NCBI GenBank assembly: GCA_017590115.1
Contig: JAGGNK010006892.1
Location: 14,423,736 to 14,487,735, forward strand
From: Montifringilla adamsi
Lineage: Eukaryota > Chordata > Aves > Passeriformes > Passeridae
Reading direction: 5' to 3'
DNA: 64,000 nt
The notes under the pieces are model-generated. The model saw only the letters and a program-made list of their open reading frames with translations, was not told where the DNA came from and made no database searches. This document shows positions 11,736 to 24,507 of this stretch, one piece after another (within the stretch, counting starts at the first letter, position 1; each line of letters opens with the position of its first letter). The position numbers and the translations under genes were made by a program.

Positions 11736-12390
11736 ATTGCTGCTGAGGTTGGCTCGATTGAACACAGTCCTGTGTGTGCCCAGGTGGCCAAGAAGGCCGA
11801 TGGCATCCTGGCCTGGATCAGCCCTGGTGTGGCAGCAGGAGCAGGGCAGTGACCGTCCCCCTGTACTCAGCACTGCTGAGGCCACAGCTCCAATGCTGTG
11901 CTCAGCTCTGGGCCCCTCACTGCAGGAAAGACATTGAGGGGCTGGAGCGTGTCCAGGGAAGGGCAACGGAGCTGGGGAAGGGTCTGGAGCACAAGTGCTG
12001 TGAGGAGCAGCTGAGGGAGCTGGGGGTGTTCAGCCTGGAGAAAAGGAGGCTCAGGGGAACCTCATCACTCTCTGCAGCTGCCTGACAGGAGGGTGCAGAT
12101 AGGTGGGGTCAGGCTCTTCTCCCTGGTTACAAGTGACAGGATAAGATGGCCTCAAGTTGCACCGGGGTAGGTTTAGCTTGAATGTTTGGGAAATTTTTTT
12201 CACTGGTAGGGTTGTCAAGCATAGAAGTATGCTGCCCAATAAAGTGGTGGAGTTGCTATCCCTGCAAGTAATTAGAAGTGTGAAACGTAGGGACATCATT
12301 TAGTGGTGAACATGGTGATGCCAGTTTAATGGTTGGACTTGATCTTTAGTGTGTTTTCCAACTGGAATGATTCCAACCTGATGATTATTT
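11736..12390 (+). repeat. CR1 LINE 3' fragment, plus strand
   Basis: Landmarks in order are 'aagaaggccgatggcatcct' near 11793, 'ggccacagctccaatgctgt' near 11880, 'ggagcgtgtccagggaaggg' near 11944, 'gcagctgagggagctggggg' near 12008, 'cctggttacaagtgacagga' near 12122 and 'tggttggacttgatctttag' near 12331. These are the end of CR1 ORF2 and its 3'UTR. The copy is 5'-truncated (about 650 bp) and its frames are broken. The 3' end decays near 12385, so the terminal octamer repeat is not clear. Confidence 0.92.
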
Positions 12391-15300
12391 CCATGCCACT
12401 TGTTTATACTTAAATGATTTTGACAGTTGAAAACTTTTCTTTTCCATGAACTCCCGGAAGTTATGCATTTTATATGTATTCTGTGGAACTCAATGCCACT
12501 AGCGTTCAATAAGACACATATCACACAAAGTATCTCTTGGGCTGGACATGTCAGTGATGAAAGTTGTTTTCTTGCTCCGGTTTACTATCAGAAGAAAATT
12601 ATTTCAACCAATGGTTACAATACAGATTTTATTAGTTCAGCATAAGTAAAATCTACAGAGATTGTTAATTTTTGTGTTCTAGTGACAAGATTGCCACCAA
12701 TGTAGGTTTTCAAATTGCTCTTGATTCAGAGGGCATTTGTACTTCATAAGTTTGTTGTCATGCTTAAATGCTTAATTTTTGTCCATGTTTCCTAAATTTT
12801 TTTGGGTTAGCTTTACATTAACTTCTTTCTCTACCCCTTTCTCATCATGAGCTATTAAGAGAATAATCTTGTAGAGGTATCAGGAACTCGTCACAGAGGT
12901 GGGGTGCAGAAGCAAGTGTTCAGTGATCTTAGCAGAGTAGCTGCAGTCCTGGTTTGAAACACTCAGGTGTTGTCAGTGCTCTAGCCAGCCATACTGAGTG
13001 TTAGTAGCACAAGAGGGTTTTAGTTGAGTTTGTTTGGGTTTTTTAAGTTTGTCTGAGATGAGACTACTTAATGGTGTTTGCTGTTGTGCGAAACTATGTG
13101 TTATAGGTCTCTAAAAAATATAATGTGTAATATGTTACTTCTTCATTTAAAATGTTTATGATCTTTATTGTACAGCTTCTTTAACCCTTACAAGACTATG
13201 AGAATCCTTCAGTTAGCATCACTGTAGCTTCCAAAGTCTGTAATACCAACATTTGTGTACCTAGTGCTGTACAGAAGTCTGTTCAGGCATGGTCCCTGCT
13301 CATCAGTTTTACCCCCAACACATGCTAAGCAGGATGTCATCTCAGTTCCACCTTTCCCCCATGGAATAGTTTTTACAGTAGCCATGTATGCTTGGGCACG
13401 TGCTGCCACGTGGGCACTGATGGGGACAACAGCTGCTTAGGTATTTGAACCAGAACTACTGATGTAACTTCTGCTGGGCCAGATCACTAGGAGAGATGAG
13501 TGGCATTATGGAGGAGTTTGTGTTGTGTTTGTGTTGGTTTCTGCTTTTAGTTTCCTCTTATCTTTTGCTGTGAAAGATGGTATTGAAAAAGCTAGAAAAT
13601 CATGCAAATAGAATTGTATGGGTTATACCAAATTTTACTAATTGAGCACTGTTTATAATTCACAGTCAGTCCAAGAAACATGTACATCTTTGTTTTCCTC
13701 CTGCAGGCTTTTGTTGGAAATGTACTGGCATCTTACCTTTATTTAGGCTCTTCTGTGCAATGCAACCATACTGAACATTAAAAAAGTTAATTCATTTGAG
13801 TTAACTTATAATGCAGCTGTGCTTTTTTTCCTTTTGCTTTTTGTTTTCCTCTCTCCTTGAAAGTAACCTTGGTGAAAACCTTACTTCTTTTTGGAGTTCC
13901 TTTTCCTTAGATCTGTGTAAGATCTTTCTAGATTGATGTTTACTCCTAGTACTACATCAGATTTCTCAAAAAGTCATTTTGTTCATCTCATTCATAAACT
14001 CAGCTGTCATGCCTGTATGGATGACCTTCAGGTCTCTCTCTCTTCATGACTTGCTGCCCTCTAAACTAGCTAAATCTCTGTGTGTGCTTTTGACTTCTCT
14101 TTGTGGATGTCTGCCCTTTTGCTGAGGCTACTATTGCAAAGGAAAACTCTCTGTGCTGTTACTTGTAGACAGCAGCGCCATGAGATAGATCTTTGGTTCA
14201 AGCCCTTAATCTAGCCCTGGTTTTAGACATGGCACACACTCTTCTAACTAAGACTGTAGATTTCTCCCACATATTAAGTGGTGTCTTAACTGTTAATCAA
14301 TTAGGTGTTTGTTATTTAGCTGTGTTAAAAAATCAGGTGAGTACAAGATTGTGCCTTTGATCTCTGTATCGTGTAATAACAATTTTTCTTAACAGATGTG
14401 ATAAGAATGATCCTGCTCTGTTGATATGGACTCGGAATTCTATTCCAGAGTGCTTTCCTGGACATCTCTTTTGCCTCTCTAGTCTTTTTGCATTTTATGG
14501 CAGTAAAACCAACAGGTTTTACTTACCTTTAATCTAATGTTGGGATTTAACTGTGAAGGGTACTATCTGTTTTTTGTTGTTAATGAGATTGCAAGTGCTG
14601 TTTAGGAAGTGACATCATGGGCAGTTAAACAATTTCATTCATTCTCCTGTGATGCTCGTCATGCTTGGAGAAGTTCTGCATGTGCACCCTTACAAGCAAG
14701 CCAGTTGCCGCCTGTTAATGCAAAAGAACCTGACTTTAGGAAATAAAGCCTACTGAAAACAAAACCCAACCACCACCTTTCCTGTCACCCTGGGACTCAA
14801 ACACACCATCCTTAGAACAAGAACTAATTGTAACCATTGTTTATGGTGGTGCTGTTTCCTTGTATTCTCATTTTTGTCTCTCTCCATCTGTTGCCCCTTA
14901 TGTTTAGATTGTTTGCTCTTTGAACAGTTTTACTCTGTTTGCACAGTGGCTAGCATGATGTGGTCTACAGCTTTGGCTCCTGGGAGTCTGTGATAACAGT
15001 TGTGATCTATGGGTGTGGTATTGGTGTCTTTTTTCTCTTTTTTTTTTTTTGTGTGTTTGTGTGTATGGAAAAGGGAAGAAGACCTAGTGTTCTGTTATAC
15101 CCGAGATAATGTCATCGTTTTGTTTGAGCAACAATTGATTGTTAATAAGAATTCTTAAACATTTATAGATTGGTATATTAAGCTGGCAGAATTTACCAGA
15201 CATCTTTTGAGTTTATAACTAGTGTTTGCACATGTGCATATTTGGGATTTTGTTTATTATAATAATTATTAGTAGTAGCAGTAGTTTTTCTTGTAAGGGT

Positions 15301-18300
15301 GGTTATGTTTTTTGAAAAAAAAAAAGTGAATTCAGGAAATTATATTTTTGTTCTGGTAGGTGATGCCTCATTAAGGAAGCCAAGTAGTATCTAGAGAGGC
15401 CAGGTGAGAAGTCCTGTGTAATCCATGTAACAAAAAAAGAAGTCACAATTTAGAAATGAAGGAAAATGGAGAGCACAACAAAGGTGATTTGTTTTTTACC
15501 AGAAGCAAAAGTTGGATATTTGCCATTGTCACTGTGTTTGACCATCCTTATGTATACTTCTATGCAAAGAATTAACAAATAGAAATACTGAGATGGTCTG
15601 ACTAATATTGTGAATAGTACAGTAATGATCTGAACTAAATTCAGCTTACTTTAGTAACTCAGAAGACCCATAAAGTTTGGAGAAGATACACAAGAGCTAC
15701 TTAAGAAGGAGTGGCAAACATGCTTTCTATTAACAGACTTCAGAAACTCAGTCTATTGCTCACATAACAGAGAACAGATTACAGTGTGACTTAATTCTGA
15801 TCTAGGAAAGACGGTGCACCCAATAACACGGTAGATAATTGGGTATGCTTCCTTCATCTCCCTTTCCATCTCCAGTGTTAAAGGCTGAATTTCTGAGTGT
15901 CAGTTATTGCCTAAGCAGTACAAAATCAAATGGAACAGTGTGTAGCCTTTCAGCAGGTACGAGAACTAGAAGGTGGAATAGCGTATTGAGGCATCACTTT
16001 ATTCTTTTTAGACAAGAGTTTATAGAGGATTTGAAAAGCTCCGTGCTAGGAAAGTTAACAGTTTGTGTTGGTGGTTTTTTTGGTTTTTTTTTTAAAGGCT
16101 CAGACTATACTTCCAGTTGCATATGTAGATTCAAAGGACGAAATACTGGCTTAAAACAAATACTACTTCGTATATTTTTCAAGGGTTTAAATTTCATGTA
16201 TATATCCTTGGTTGTATGACCATTTAAACGAAACTAACTTAGGTTTGTCATTGTCCTTTCCTGTTTGTACCAACATCAGCCTTTTCTGGATTTTTTGATT
16301 ATTTTATGTTTTTAATTTTGGGAGTTAATTTAGATCCATGAATCATCACAATGAAATTTGGGGGTGAGTGGCTATGTAGGTGTGTAGAGTATTTGCTCTT
16401 GGTTTTTTTGTGTTTCTGCTTTCTACCATCTGAGCTCCCATGATGGACTGGCTGTTAGAATCCTTAAACAGCTAGGGAGAAAGGGGAAAGGAGTAGAAAT
16501 TCAAAACTACAGTAGTCCTGTCCAGGACTGGATGTGGTTTGTAGTTGTGGAACCATGGCCTTAATGAATACAATATGCATCTTACTTAAAAATAAGACTA
16601 CCTTTTACACTTTAAAACAGTTGGATAACCTGGAGTCTGGATTGCATAATGTAACTTGCAGCCAGCCAGCCAGTGCAGCTGTGAAAACCTATCATACTTG
16701 CCTTGCTGACCAGATCTATTCTTGCCTTGGATTCTGTTTCCCGTCAACCTTACCTCATATACAACTTGAACTATTTTGTGGTTGGTTTTTTCATTTGATT
16801 TTCTCCCACTTCTTTTTCTATCTCATTTTGTTTGTGGTGAGAATTTTTTCTTTCCTTTGTTACACCGTAGCTTCATTGTCTGTTTACTTGGTCTTAGTCT
16901 GCATGAGTTTCCCTCCTACATATAGCATGATATTACTTACTCTTTTAAATTCAGTTTTCTTTGTTCTGAATTACTTGATGCATTGAATACTAATCACTGC
17001 AAGTAAATTGTGTTGAAGAAGCTTGTCCATACCATGCCCAAAATACTGGGTTATTAGTCAGTACTTGATTATTTCTCAGGGATGAAAAATCTGGTTGAGG
17101 GTATTAGCTGATGTTAGTTATGCTGAAGGCAAAGAAAATGGTCTGTCTGCAAACTTGTTAATTTACAGACTTTGGCATGACAGTTTTTCCTCTTTCTAAG
17201 CGTACGCAAAAATAAAGTATTTTAGAAGCATTAGCCGAGAAGGTTTGTGCAGTCAGGCACTGAGAAGTGGTATGCCATTAGGCATGGTGGATAGCAGTTA
17301 CCATACAGAGCTGCTTGTTCATGGGTTATACATATATGAGTGTAGACTAAATGCTGATTTAAAAAAAAAAATTAAAAATCCCAACCAATTAAGAAGAAGC
17401 ACTAATGAAGAATAGTGTTAAAAGTATGTATTGTTAGTTAAAAAGTGTCTTCATTTCCAGAATGTTTGGGAATAGTACAATCTGGGCACTAATAGGATAG
17501 AAGCCAGCTTTGGCTAGTCCTGGAGAGCAGCAAGTTAAACGTGAATAGTGCACCATAGCAGGATGAATGTAAACACCATAGTGGACTGAAATAAGTAAGG
17601 TGGTAGCCAGCAGTTTAAAGAAAGTGATGGTTCTGCACTGTCTTATACTGGGAGAACCCATCTACAGTGTTTAGTCTGGTTTTGGTTAGACTCTTGTCCT
17701 AATGAAGATACGGATATTCTGGAGTAAGCCCCATGTAAGACCAGGGTGATTGAACACATAACAAAGAAGGAAAAGCTGAGAAAGAGGGGAAGCTTGAAGG
17801 GACAGGTTACTGCTGTCTTGAACTAATTAGTGGGAAAATAGAGAGAAGACAAAGCCAAGCTCTTCTCTGAGATGCCTTTTGGTAGAATGGCAGGTAATAG
17901 GCATAAGTAGCAGCAGGGGTAACAATTGTGCATAGCTAAGATAATAAAACATTGGAAAATTCTTGCTCTTGAGATTTCTGTTCTTTCTGGTCTCTAGTGG
18001 CTTGTTCACATTTGGTTGGTTTATATGTGATTGGCTGTACATCCAATTTTTTGTAAATTTACACATTTGAAAGATTGTGTGTTATTTGTGTATACCAGGT
18101 TTTGTTTTTAAATGCTAGCAAAAGCTAGGGACTTCATAGATTTGAATTCTAAGTTAATCTTCATTGCTCCACGTGGAGCAAGAGTAAGGCATATTTTTGA
18201 AATGTGTGCTGTGACCCATTGACACCAATGGCCTGTGTTCTATTGCCCAGGCTTGACATCTAAATAAATTTACTATTCCCCAGTCTGTTTCTGATCTAGT

Positions 18301-21300
18301 CGTTCAGCATTTGTTTTTCCTATTAAGTGTTGCATTTTTTAAAATTAAGATCCATCAAGTGACAACTTGACTCTTTTCATACTGTGTTAATGCCACTTTC
18401 TAGTTATTTTTCAGGATTTTACATGTCCTTTTCCTGTTTTCATATCTCTGGCATAGTGTTTCTCTACTGTTTCTGTATTCCCTTTCCACTTAGCCATCTT
18501 TCAAGTCTGTTGCTGTGGTTTGGTGTTGCCTGTTTTCTGGAAATAGACATACATTTGGATATAAGTAATAGATAAGCATTTATAGTAGGTCCTTTGTTTT
18601 TCTGTCTTGTTTTACCTTTCTATTCCATTTATAATAAAGGACATCCTTAAGCAGCATTTTGCTGCGTGAGTAGTAGATAAAATTTGCTCTCTACCACATT
18701 ACACATAATGGCTTTTAAGGCTCAAAATGGTGCTGTGTTCTTGCTGATCAGTGTGTTTCCAAGATTAAACAGCCATGAAACACATAGAAAGTGTGTGGAT
18801 GAGGAGAGACGTGGCAGTGTGGCTGCCCTAAAACAGTGTTGGTCAACTGTATGATTTTGATTTGCCATGAATTCCTATGCCGAGTGCTGCTCATTCTTCG
18901 ATGAATTCTTGAGAATTACTGGTGCTTGTTTTGGATACCCGTTCATAGAATTAAGTTTGAGGTTGACTCTGTGTTTTGCGTCTGTTTGTGCATGCAAGGA
19001 AGCATTTCTTAGCATTCATTGAGTAGGAAGACTCAAGGAAGAAGCTGTGTTAAGCAAAATTATTCAAATATTCCTGGAAGCATCAGTTGGAAAACAGATG
19101 TCAGCATTCACATGTAACAGTGGTGGCTGTAGTTCATTTAAGATGCTCAGAAGATATCAGTGTTCGCATGCTTTTAGTAAGCTTTAGCTGTGTGTAAGTA
19201 GTTACTCTTGTGAATAAAACTAAAGTTTACTGACTTGCGTCAAAATACTTCACTAAGTAGATCTTGCCCTTTTACTGTTCTTAGTTACTGTCTCTGCAAG
19301 GTTTCAGGTCTTTTCGTATGCTTTTTTGTTGAATTCTGTGAAATCTGCGTGACAAACACATTTTGAGTCTTACATTATGACTTTTAGTAAGTTAATTTCT
19401 TCAATCCATGCAAAAAATCAGAGGAAAGAATTAAATTTGAAGCAGCTCCAAACCTACTGGAAAATAAATTCGGAAGTAGTGTCTCAAAACTGAAGTAATG
19501 AGATATACCAGGCTTTTGTAATGATGGTTCAGATAAACAGGTAAACTGTATTTGTGAGCCTATACTTAGTATCCTGTTCCCAAAAGCTTTTACCCATGTT
19601 CTGAAACACCAGCAATAGAAATACATCGATGGGTTTGTGTTAAATATTATTCAGACTCTTTCATTAGCTTGTATAGTAATTTAAGACACTTGTTTTACTT
19701 TGGTGTTGTGAATACTTGCACTTGAGGTTAGCCCAAAATATGCACGTATTCCTGTTGAACTCATTACCATGATTTGTGTGAGAAACTGGCAGATGAAATG
19801 GTTGAGTCACTGTGGCATTAATGTAATATCTGAGGCTTGCTTAAAGCCTTGCTTGCTTCAGATACACAATTCAGCAAGGCCAGTGGGTATCCACCTTGTA
19901 AAATTCAGTCTGACCTGTTACAATATTCAGCCTGTCACTGCTTGCTGTGTTGTCAGTGGGCACATGCATGTTGGATTGCTTTGTGTAGTAGTTGGTGTCA
20001 GGGTAGAGCATTTCTGACTGTGGCCATCAGCTTGTCATGGCTGTCCCATCTGCTGAAATGATCTCTGTGCTGAAGTTTAGAGCGTGGCACCAACCTTGAT
20101 ATGTTCAGGCACAGCTTTAGTGTTCTTGCACAGAAATTTTTTTTTTTTGGGGGAACTGATCTGGCTGGAAAGGATTCCAGCAGGAAAATCTCTTTTGTCT
20201 GGTTATGTGTGTGGTTGAAGAAACAGCTGTGCCACATGATAGTATAGTGATGAGACTGTGGACCTGGTAACTAGGCAGACCTCCAGAAGTGTTAAAATTT
20301 TTGTTAGGGATGTAAAAGTTAACAGTAAGTCAGAGCTACCATGTATCCAAGGCATATGTGAATGTAAAAAGCTAAGGCTGATGGCTGACTATCCCTCAGG
20401 AACGATATAAGGAAGAAAAAAACCCACAAACCAAAACAGCTTATGCGGTTGTCTGTGTTAAGAGTTTTATATCTGGTGACTCAGAAGGACCCCGCAACTG
20501 CTTTGTATCTAACTTGGAGTTATGCTCACACAGGTAGGAGTCTCTCCATACACAGTACATATCATTTACTATGCCCAAATGGAGACTGTAGTAGTACCAT
20601 GCAGATTTAGTTTAAAGCTGGCTTAAATGACAACCCTTTAAAAATTCTGAGCTGCTTGTGTTTTTCTAGCACTTTTCACTCCTTATGTGCGGATATAGTT
20701 GGGTTACTAGTTGCTTCAATTACAGTGAAAAAGTGCTGCTTTTAGGTGATGTTAATTGGAGTGGTTTACTTTGGTTTTGGGGTGAACTGTAGCATACATT
20801 CAGCCGCTGGGTTGATGGTTCATACCCCAAGAAAGCTGTGGTACGTGGGTTGCATCTGGCTGTATAGGAAATGAGTGTTCCTGAGCTGTAGCAAGACATT
20901 AAGTTAGAGAGCTTCTTGATAGCTGCTTTGCAGATAGTCTGTACTGAGCTTGTGATCATCAGACAAAAGGAAAGTCAAGAGATAAGAAGTGATTTTCTGT
21001 AATAAGGAGAGGAACTTCAGAAAGTAGCTGAATTAAGGAATTAATTGATATTATGGTCAAATTAGTGTCAGGGTCAGGAAGTTATCATTAGAACTGGATG
21101 GCCTCGCAGAACGTGTTCATTAAGTCTCTAACCTTATACCAAAATGTTGACACCCTTCCCTCAGCTGAAGTCAGCTTCAGAGCCATAGGCTGAAATTTAG
21201 ATTTTTTTGGGTAAATGGGTAGAGTTTTTGTGAGGCTGGTGGTACCTCTTTTGTATGTAAGAAGATTATTATTACTCTCCTAAGTTAGGGTAATGGCTGT

Positions 21301-23310
21301 ACTAGGCAGATAGGAACTTGTTTGTAGCAGGATGCTAGGAATAGCTTTTCTGTTAAAGCCTGATTTTTCTGCAGGTGTATTCTGGTTTTCAGCTGACTGG
21401 CCAAGAATTTTGTAGAGTATCCTTTGAACCATTGTGTTTAAGTCATCAATGCATTTATTTTATGTTTGCCCAATCCCTGTTTGAATTGGTTACATTTCTA
21501 ACCTCTGTAGCCTTCTACAGCAGTGACTCTCCCAATTATTAACAAAATGATCTCATGCACAACAGATTATTAAAGCTTCTTAATTATTTAATTTGGCACC
21601 TTTTTGTTCTTGCAAAACACTGGGCAACTCTTATAATCTGTATTTTTTTATCCTTTCAGATTTAGGATCTTCATTGAGTTGTTTTTCTTTCAAAGAGAAA
21701 TGTTTTCCATGAGTATAAATTTTTCATGTAACTCATCTGTTTTTCCATTTCTCTGAAAAGTGAGCATCTCATGATAAGCAAGATGCTGGTGAAGTATGTT
21801 TTGTTTTTGTAGTAACAAATGTACTTTGTTTTATTTGATTATGTTATTTTTTTTCCTCTTTGGTTGATGATTGAGTAGCTTTGATTTAAAGGAGTGAGAG
21901 AGTTGCAACTGGACTCTTAAACTATGTGTATTCTTTCCCCCCCGTTCATTACCTTGCATTTATCACTAGTGATTTTTCCTGCCACGCTGCTTTACAATCA
22001 GTTTGTGTTTTCAGCTGCTGTGAATAAGTTTGTATGATTAGGAAGCACTCACTTTGGGAGTCACTATCTCTTTGGTGACTTATATATGTTGATCTGTGTA
22101 ATTTTATTTTGGAACCCTTGTGGTAACTTGTCTTTATTGTGGTAACAACAAGCAACACATGATATTTTTTTTTTTTTTTAATAATTACAAATCCCCCAAA
22201 CAACATATTCTCAAAATCTTTATTAATTTCCACAGCAGTCTTTACTGAGTATGGTGTTTGAATGCCTTTTGGAAGACTTTAGTGGGATATACCAGTTTAA
22301 TCAGGTTGGTCAAAAAGTATGTGAACCCTTCAAAAGATTTTGGCAATAGTTTTATGAGACATTACCTTCTCTTTGCAAAATTTGTGTTACTCCCCTCCCC
22401 TCTGTAGTTTCTACCAATTTATTTAGTGATAGAGATAGGATTGTAGTCTGAGTAATTGTTCTTGCCTTCTGCTTAAGTAATTGGTTGCAGATACTGAAAT
22501 AAAAAATTGCTGACTGCCTTTAGAAGTCTTAAGTGACTTCCACATGGCCCTGGTGATTTGTTCTAAAATCCTCTTGTGTTAGCACTTTGATGCAACATTT
22601 TTCCTCTGACCTGACCTGTAGAAAGAGAGCTTAGATGTGATGTTCCCTGATCTTTTTCTCACTGAACATCAGTGCAACGAATTTATTCTGTGTTTTCTGG
22701 TTCAGGTTTTATGGATACTCTTTTACTTCAGGAAAATTTTACTGATTGTAAAATTGACAAGAATTGGGATTTTAGACACTATTGCTCTGACATAGGTTAG
22801 TAGCCTGTTTCTAACTAAAGGTGTATGAAATGTGTGTAAAACATCCCCCCCCAGTACAATTCCAGCACTTTTGTAAATAAGAGACTTCCGGATAGTAGTC
22901 TCTGTTGGGTTTTGGAGTATTTTTGGGCTGGTTGTATGCATAATACAGTGAGTTTTTTAAATGGCCTTCATGCTTTCAAGCTTTTTGTTCTAGCTGCTCC
23001 ATTTCTTTTCCTCCCACCGAGGTTCTTCTTTCTGAAACCAGATGTTGAAGTAATGAGGTTTTTTGTATTTATTTTTTGTTCTCCTGGGAATTTAAATATG
23101 CTTTTCTGGAGTGCTGTCTGGATAATTACACCTTGAACTATGTTGCATGGCCCAGAGTTAGACTAAGATTTGCTTTTTCTTCAGAGACTTCTCTAGGTGG
23201 TTGAAGCTGACTGTTGTAAAAATTTTTCCCATCATTCAGTGGTGGATTTTACTTTTTTCCACCCTAGTTTGCACAACAGTCGTTAAAAGTAGTTAAAACA
23301 GTAGTTAAGT
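12391..23310 (+). other. ZMYM2: Long 5' intron, no gene or named repeat
   Basis: About 11 kb of AT-rich, low-CpG sequence inferred to lie in the ZMYM2 5'UTR intron. The longest open frames (15839-16219, 126 codons; 16534-16986, 150 codons) are rich in Phe, Leu and Ser as expected of T-rich DNA, and show no domain. T-rich homopolymers occur near 15038-15050 and 22165-22179. I saw no CR1 fragment and no exon I can defend, although short untranslated exons would be easy to miss. Confidence 0.55.
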
Positions 23311-23313
23311 AGT

Positions 23314-23397
23314 TATGGTGAGTAATTATCTCACCATAGTGAGATAATGGGAATGAGAGTACTTTGCAGTCTCATGCTCATTATCTCACCTATGGTG
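23314..23397. repeat. Overlapping inverted repeats (multi-hairpin sequence)
   Basis: Three inverted repeats share arms. TATGGTGAG (23314-23322) pairs with CTCACCATA (23330-23338). ATTATCTCAC (23325-23334) pairs with GTGAGATAAT (23339-23348) across a 4-nt loop. A longer imperfect pair joins 23332-23358 to 23370-23397, with about 25 of 27 positions matching plus one indel. The sequence could switch between alternative stem-loops in RNA or extrude as a cruciform. It may be the trace of a small palindromic element. No function is assigned. Confidence 0.85.
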
Positions 23398-23947
23398 TCA
23401 CTGTTGAGTGGAAGTGATTGATAGTATAGCATTAATAGGCTGTTTCTTCTGCTTGGGATGTGGAATTTAAAAGTAGCCCAGTAGCTCTTGAGGTAAATAA
23501 TTTAGTTATGATACTGTGTTTTCCTAGCAGAAGGTAGTATTCTTTTGCTGAGGCAAATAATTCCCTTTCTTTTTGTCCCAGTATTTGCGTCTTACGATAC
23601 TGTCTCCTAAATTTTGTTTATCTGTTCACGTTTGGAGGTGTCTCAGTTATGTCTCAGTTATTTCCAAAGTAGTCTTTCAAGTTTTCTTTTTGTTTTTAGG
23701 CGTATAGCATTGACAGGGAAGCATCTGTACATGCTGGTCCTACTTTGAATGTCTGTTTCCAATGCCCCCTTTTGGTGGATCTGCAGTTTTAGCCGGATTT
23801 CAGTGACTCTTTCTGATTTTTGTGGTTTTGATCCAAGTGTACATAACTGTGACCTTGATCTTCTGTCACCTTCATTCCATGTGTTATTAATGGCACTTCT
23901 TAAGGGCATTTAAATTCCAGTTTCTGCTTTGGTTAAAGCAGAGTTGA

Positions 23948-23964
23948 TTTTTTTTTTTTTTTTT
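23948..23964. repeat. Poly-T run, 17 bases
   Basis: An uninterrupted T run in intronic sequence. It could be the reversed A-tail of an old insertion, but no element body is recognised beside it. Confidence 0.9.
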
Positions 23965-24132
23965 GAGGTACTTGTACACCTCACCTGGATTTCTGCAATT
24001 CGTGATAACTTTAACTCTCTTATCATTCATCAGTGGAGTTGATCCTACAAGTATTACTTAACTGTGTTAAGAGCTGTAGTAGTTGTCATCATTCTGAAGA
24101 AGTGCCTACATTTTATCTCTTATTTCTTCCAG

Positions 24133-24194
24133 AAATTAAGCCTTGAACAAAGCAATGGGATTGTAATTTATTTCAGCGTGAAGACTTCTAATAG
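24133..24194 (+). other. ZMYM2: Candidate 5'UTR exon of ZMYM2
   Basis: A 62-nt segment has excellent splice borders on the gene's strand: a pyrimidine-rich acceptor ending 'tctcttatttcttccag' at 24132 and a consensus donor ATAG|GTGAGT at 24194/24195. It lies 3.5 kb upstream of the first coding exon, where a leader exon is expected. It has no ORF joining onto the ZMYM2 start. It contains a minimal upstream ORF, ATG GGA TTG TAA at 24155-24166. The splice-site quality is what is seen. Membership in the ZMYM2 transcript is inferred. Confidence 0.5.
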
Positions 24195-24358
24195 GTGAGT
24201 GGTGTAGCTTAAATTAAGAGGGACACACAAGGCCTGGTTCAGGAAGGGCTGTTGAATCTTGTTAGTGCTGCTGTTTCTGTCCAGATGTGATTTTGGTGTC
24301 TGTGTACCAGCACAAAGCCTTAAGCTTGTTCTTCAGCAGTCTCACTATTTTGTGGATT

Positions 24359-24507
24359 GTTTTTTTTTTGTTGTTGTTTGGTTGGGATTTTTTGTTTGAG
24401 GTGTTTTTTCGTTGGGTTTTTAAATAATTTGGTTTTGTTGTTGTTGAGTTGGGGGTTTGTTTTGTTAGTTGGTTGGGGTTTTTTTGTTTCAGTTTAGTTT
24501 TTTCCCC
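24359..24507 (+). repeat. T/G-rich low-complexity tract
   Basis: About 150 bp are almost entirely T and G on the + strand, with repeated words such as GTTGTT, GGTTGGG and TTTTTTG, ending in a short C run. It is intronic and strongly strand-asymmetric. A very similar tract occurs at 46804-47040. Confidence 0.85.

Noticed and set aside
16534..16986. 150-codon open frame rich in Phe/Leu that looks membrane-like
   Set aside because: T-rich DNA gives hydrophobic translations. There is no splice support, promoter or recognisable family, so I treat it as chance.
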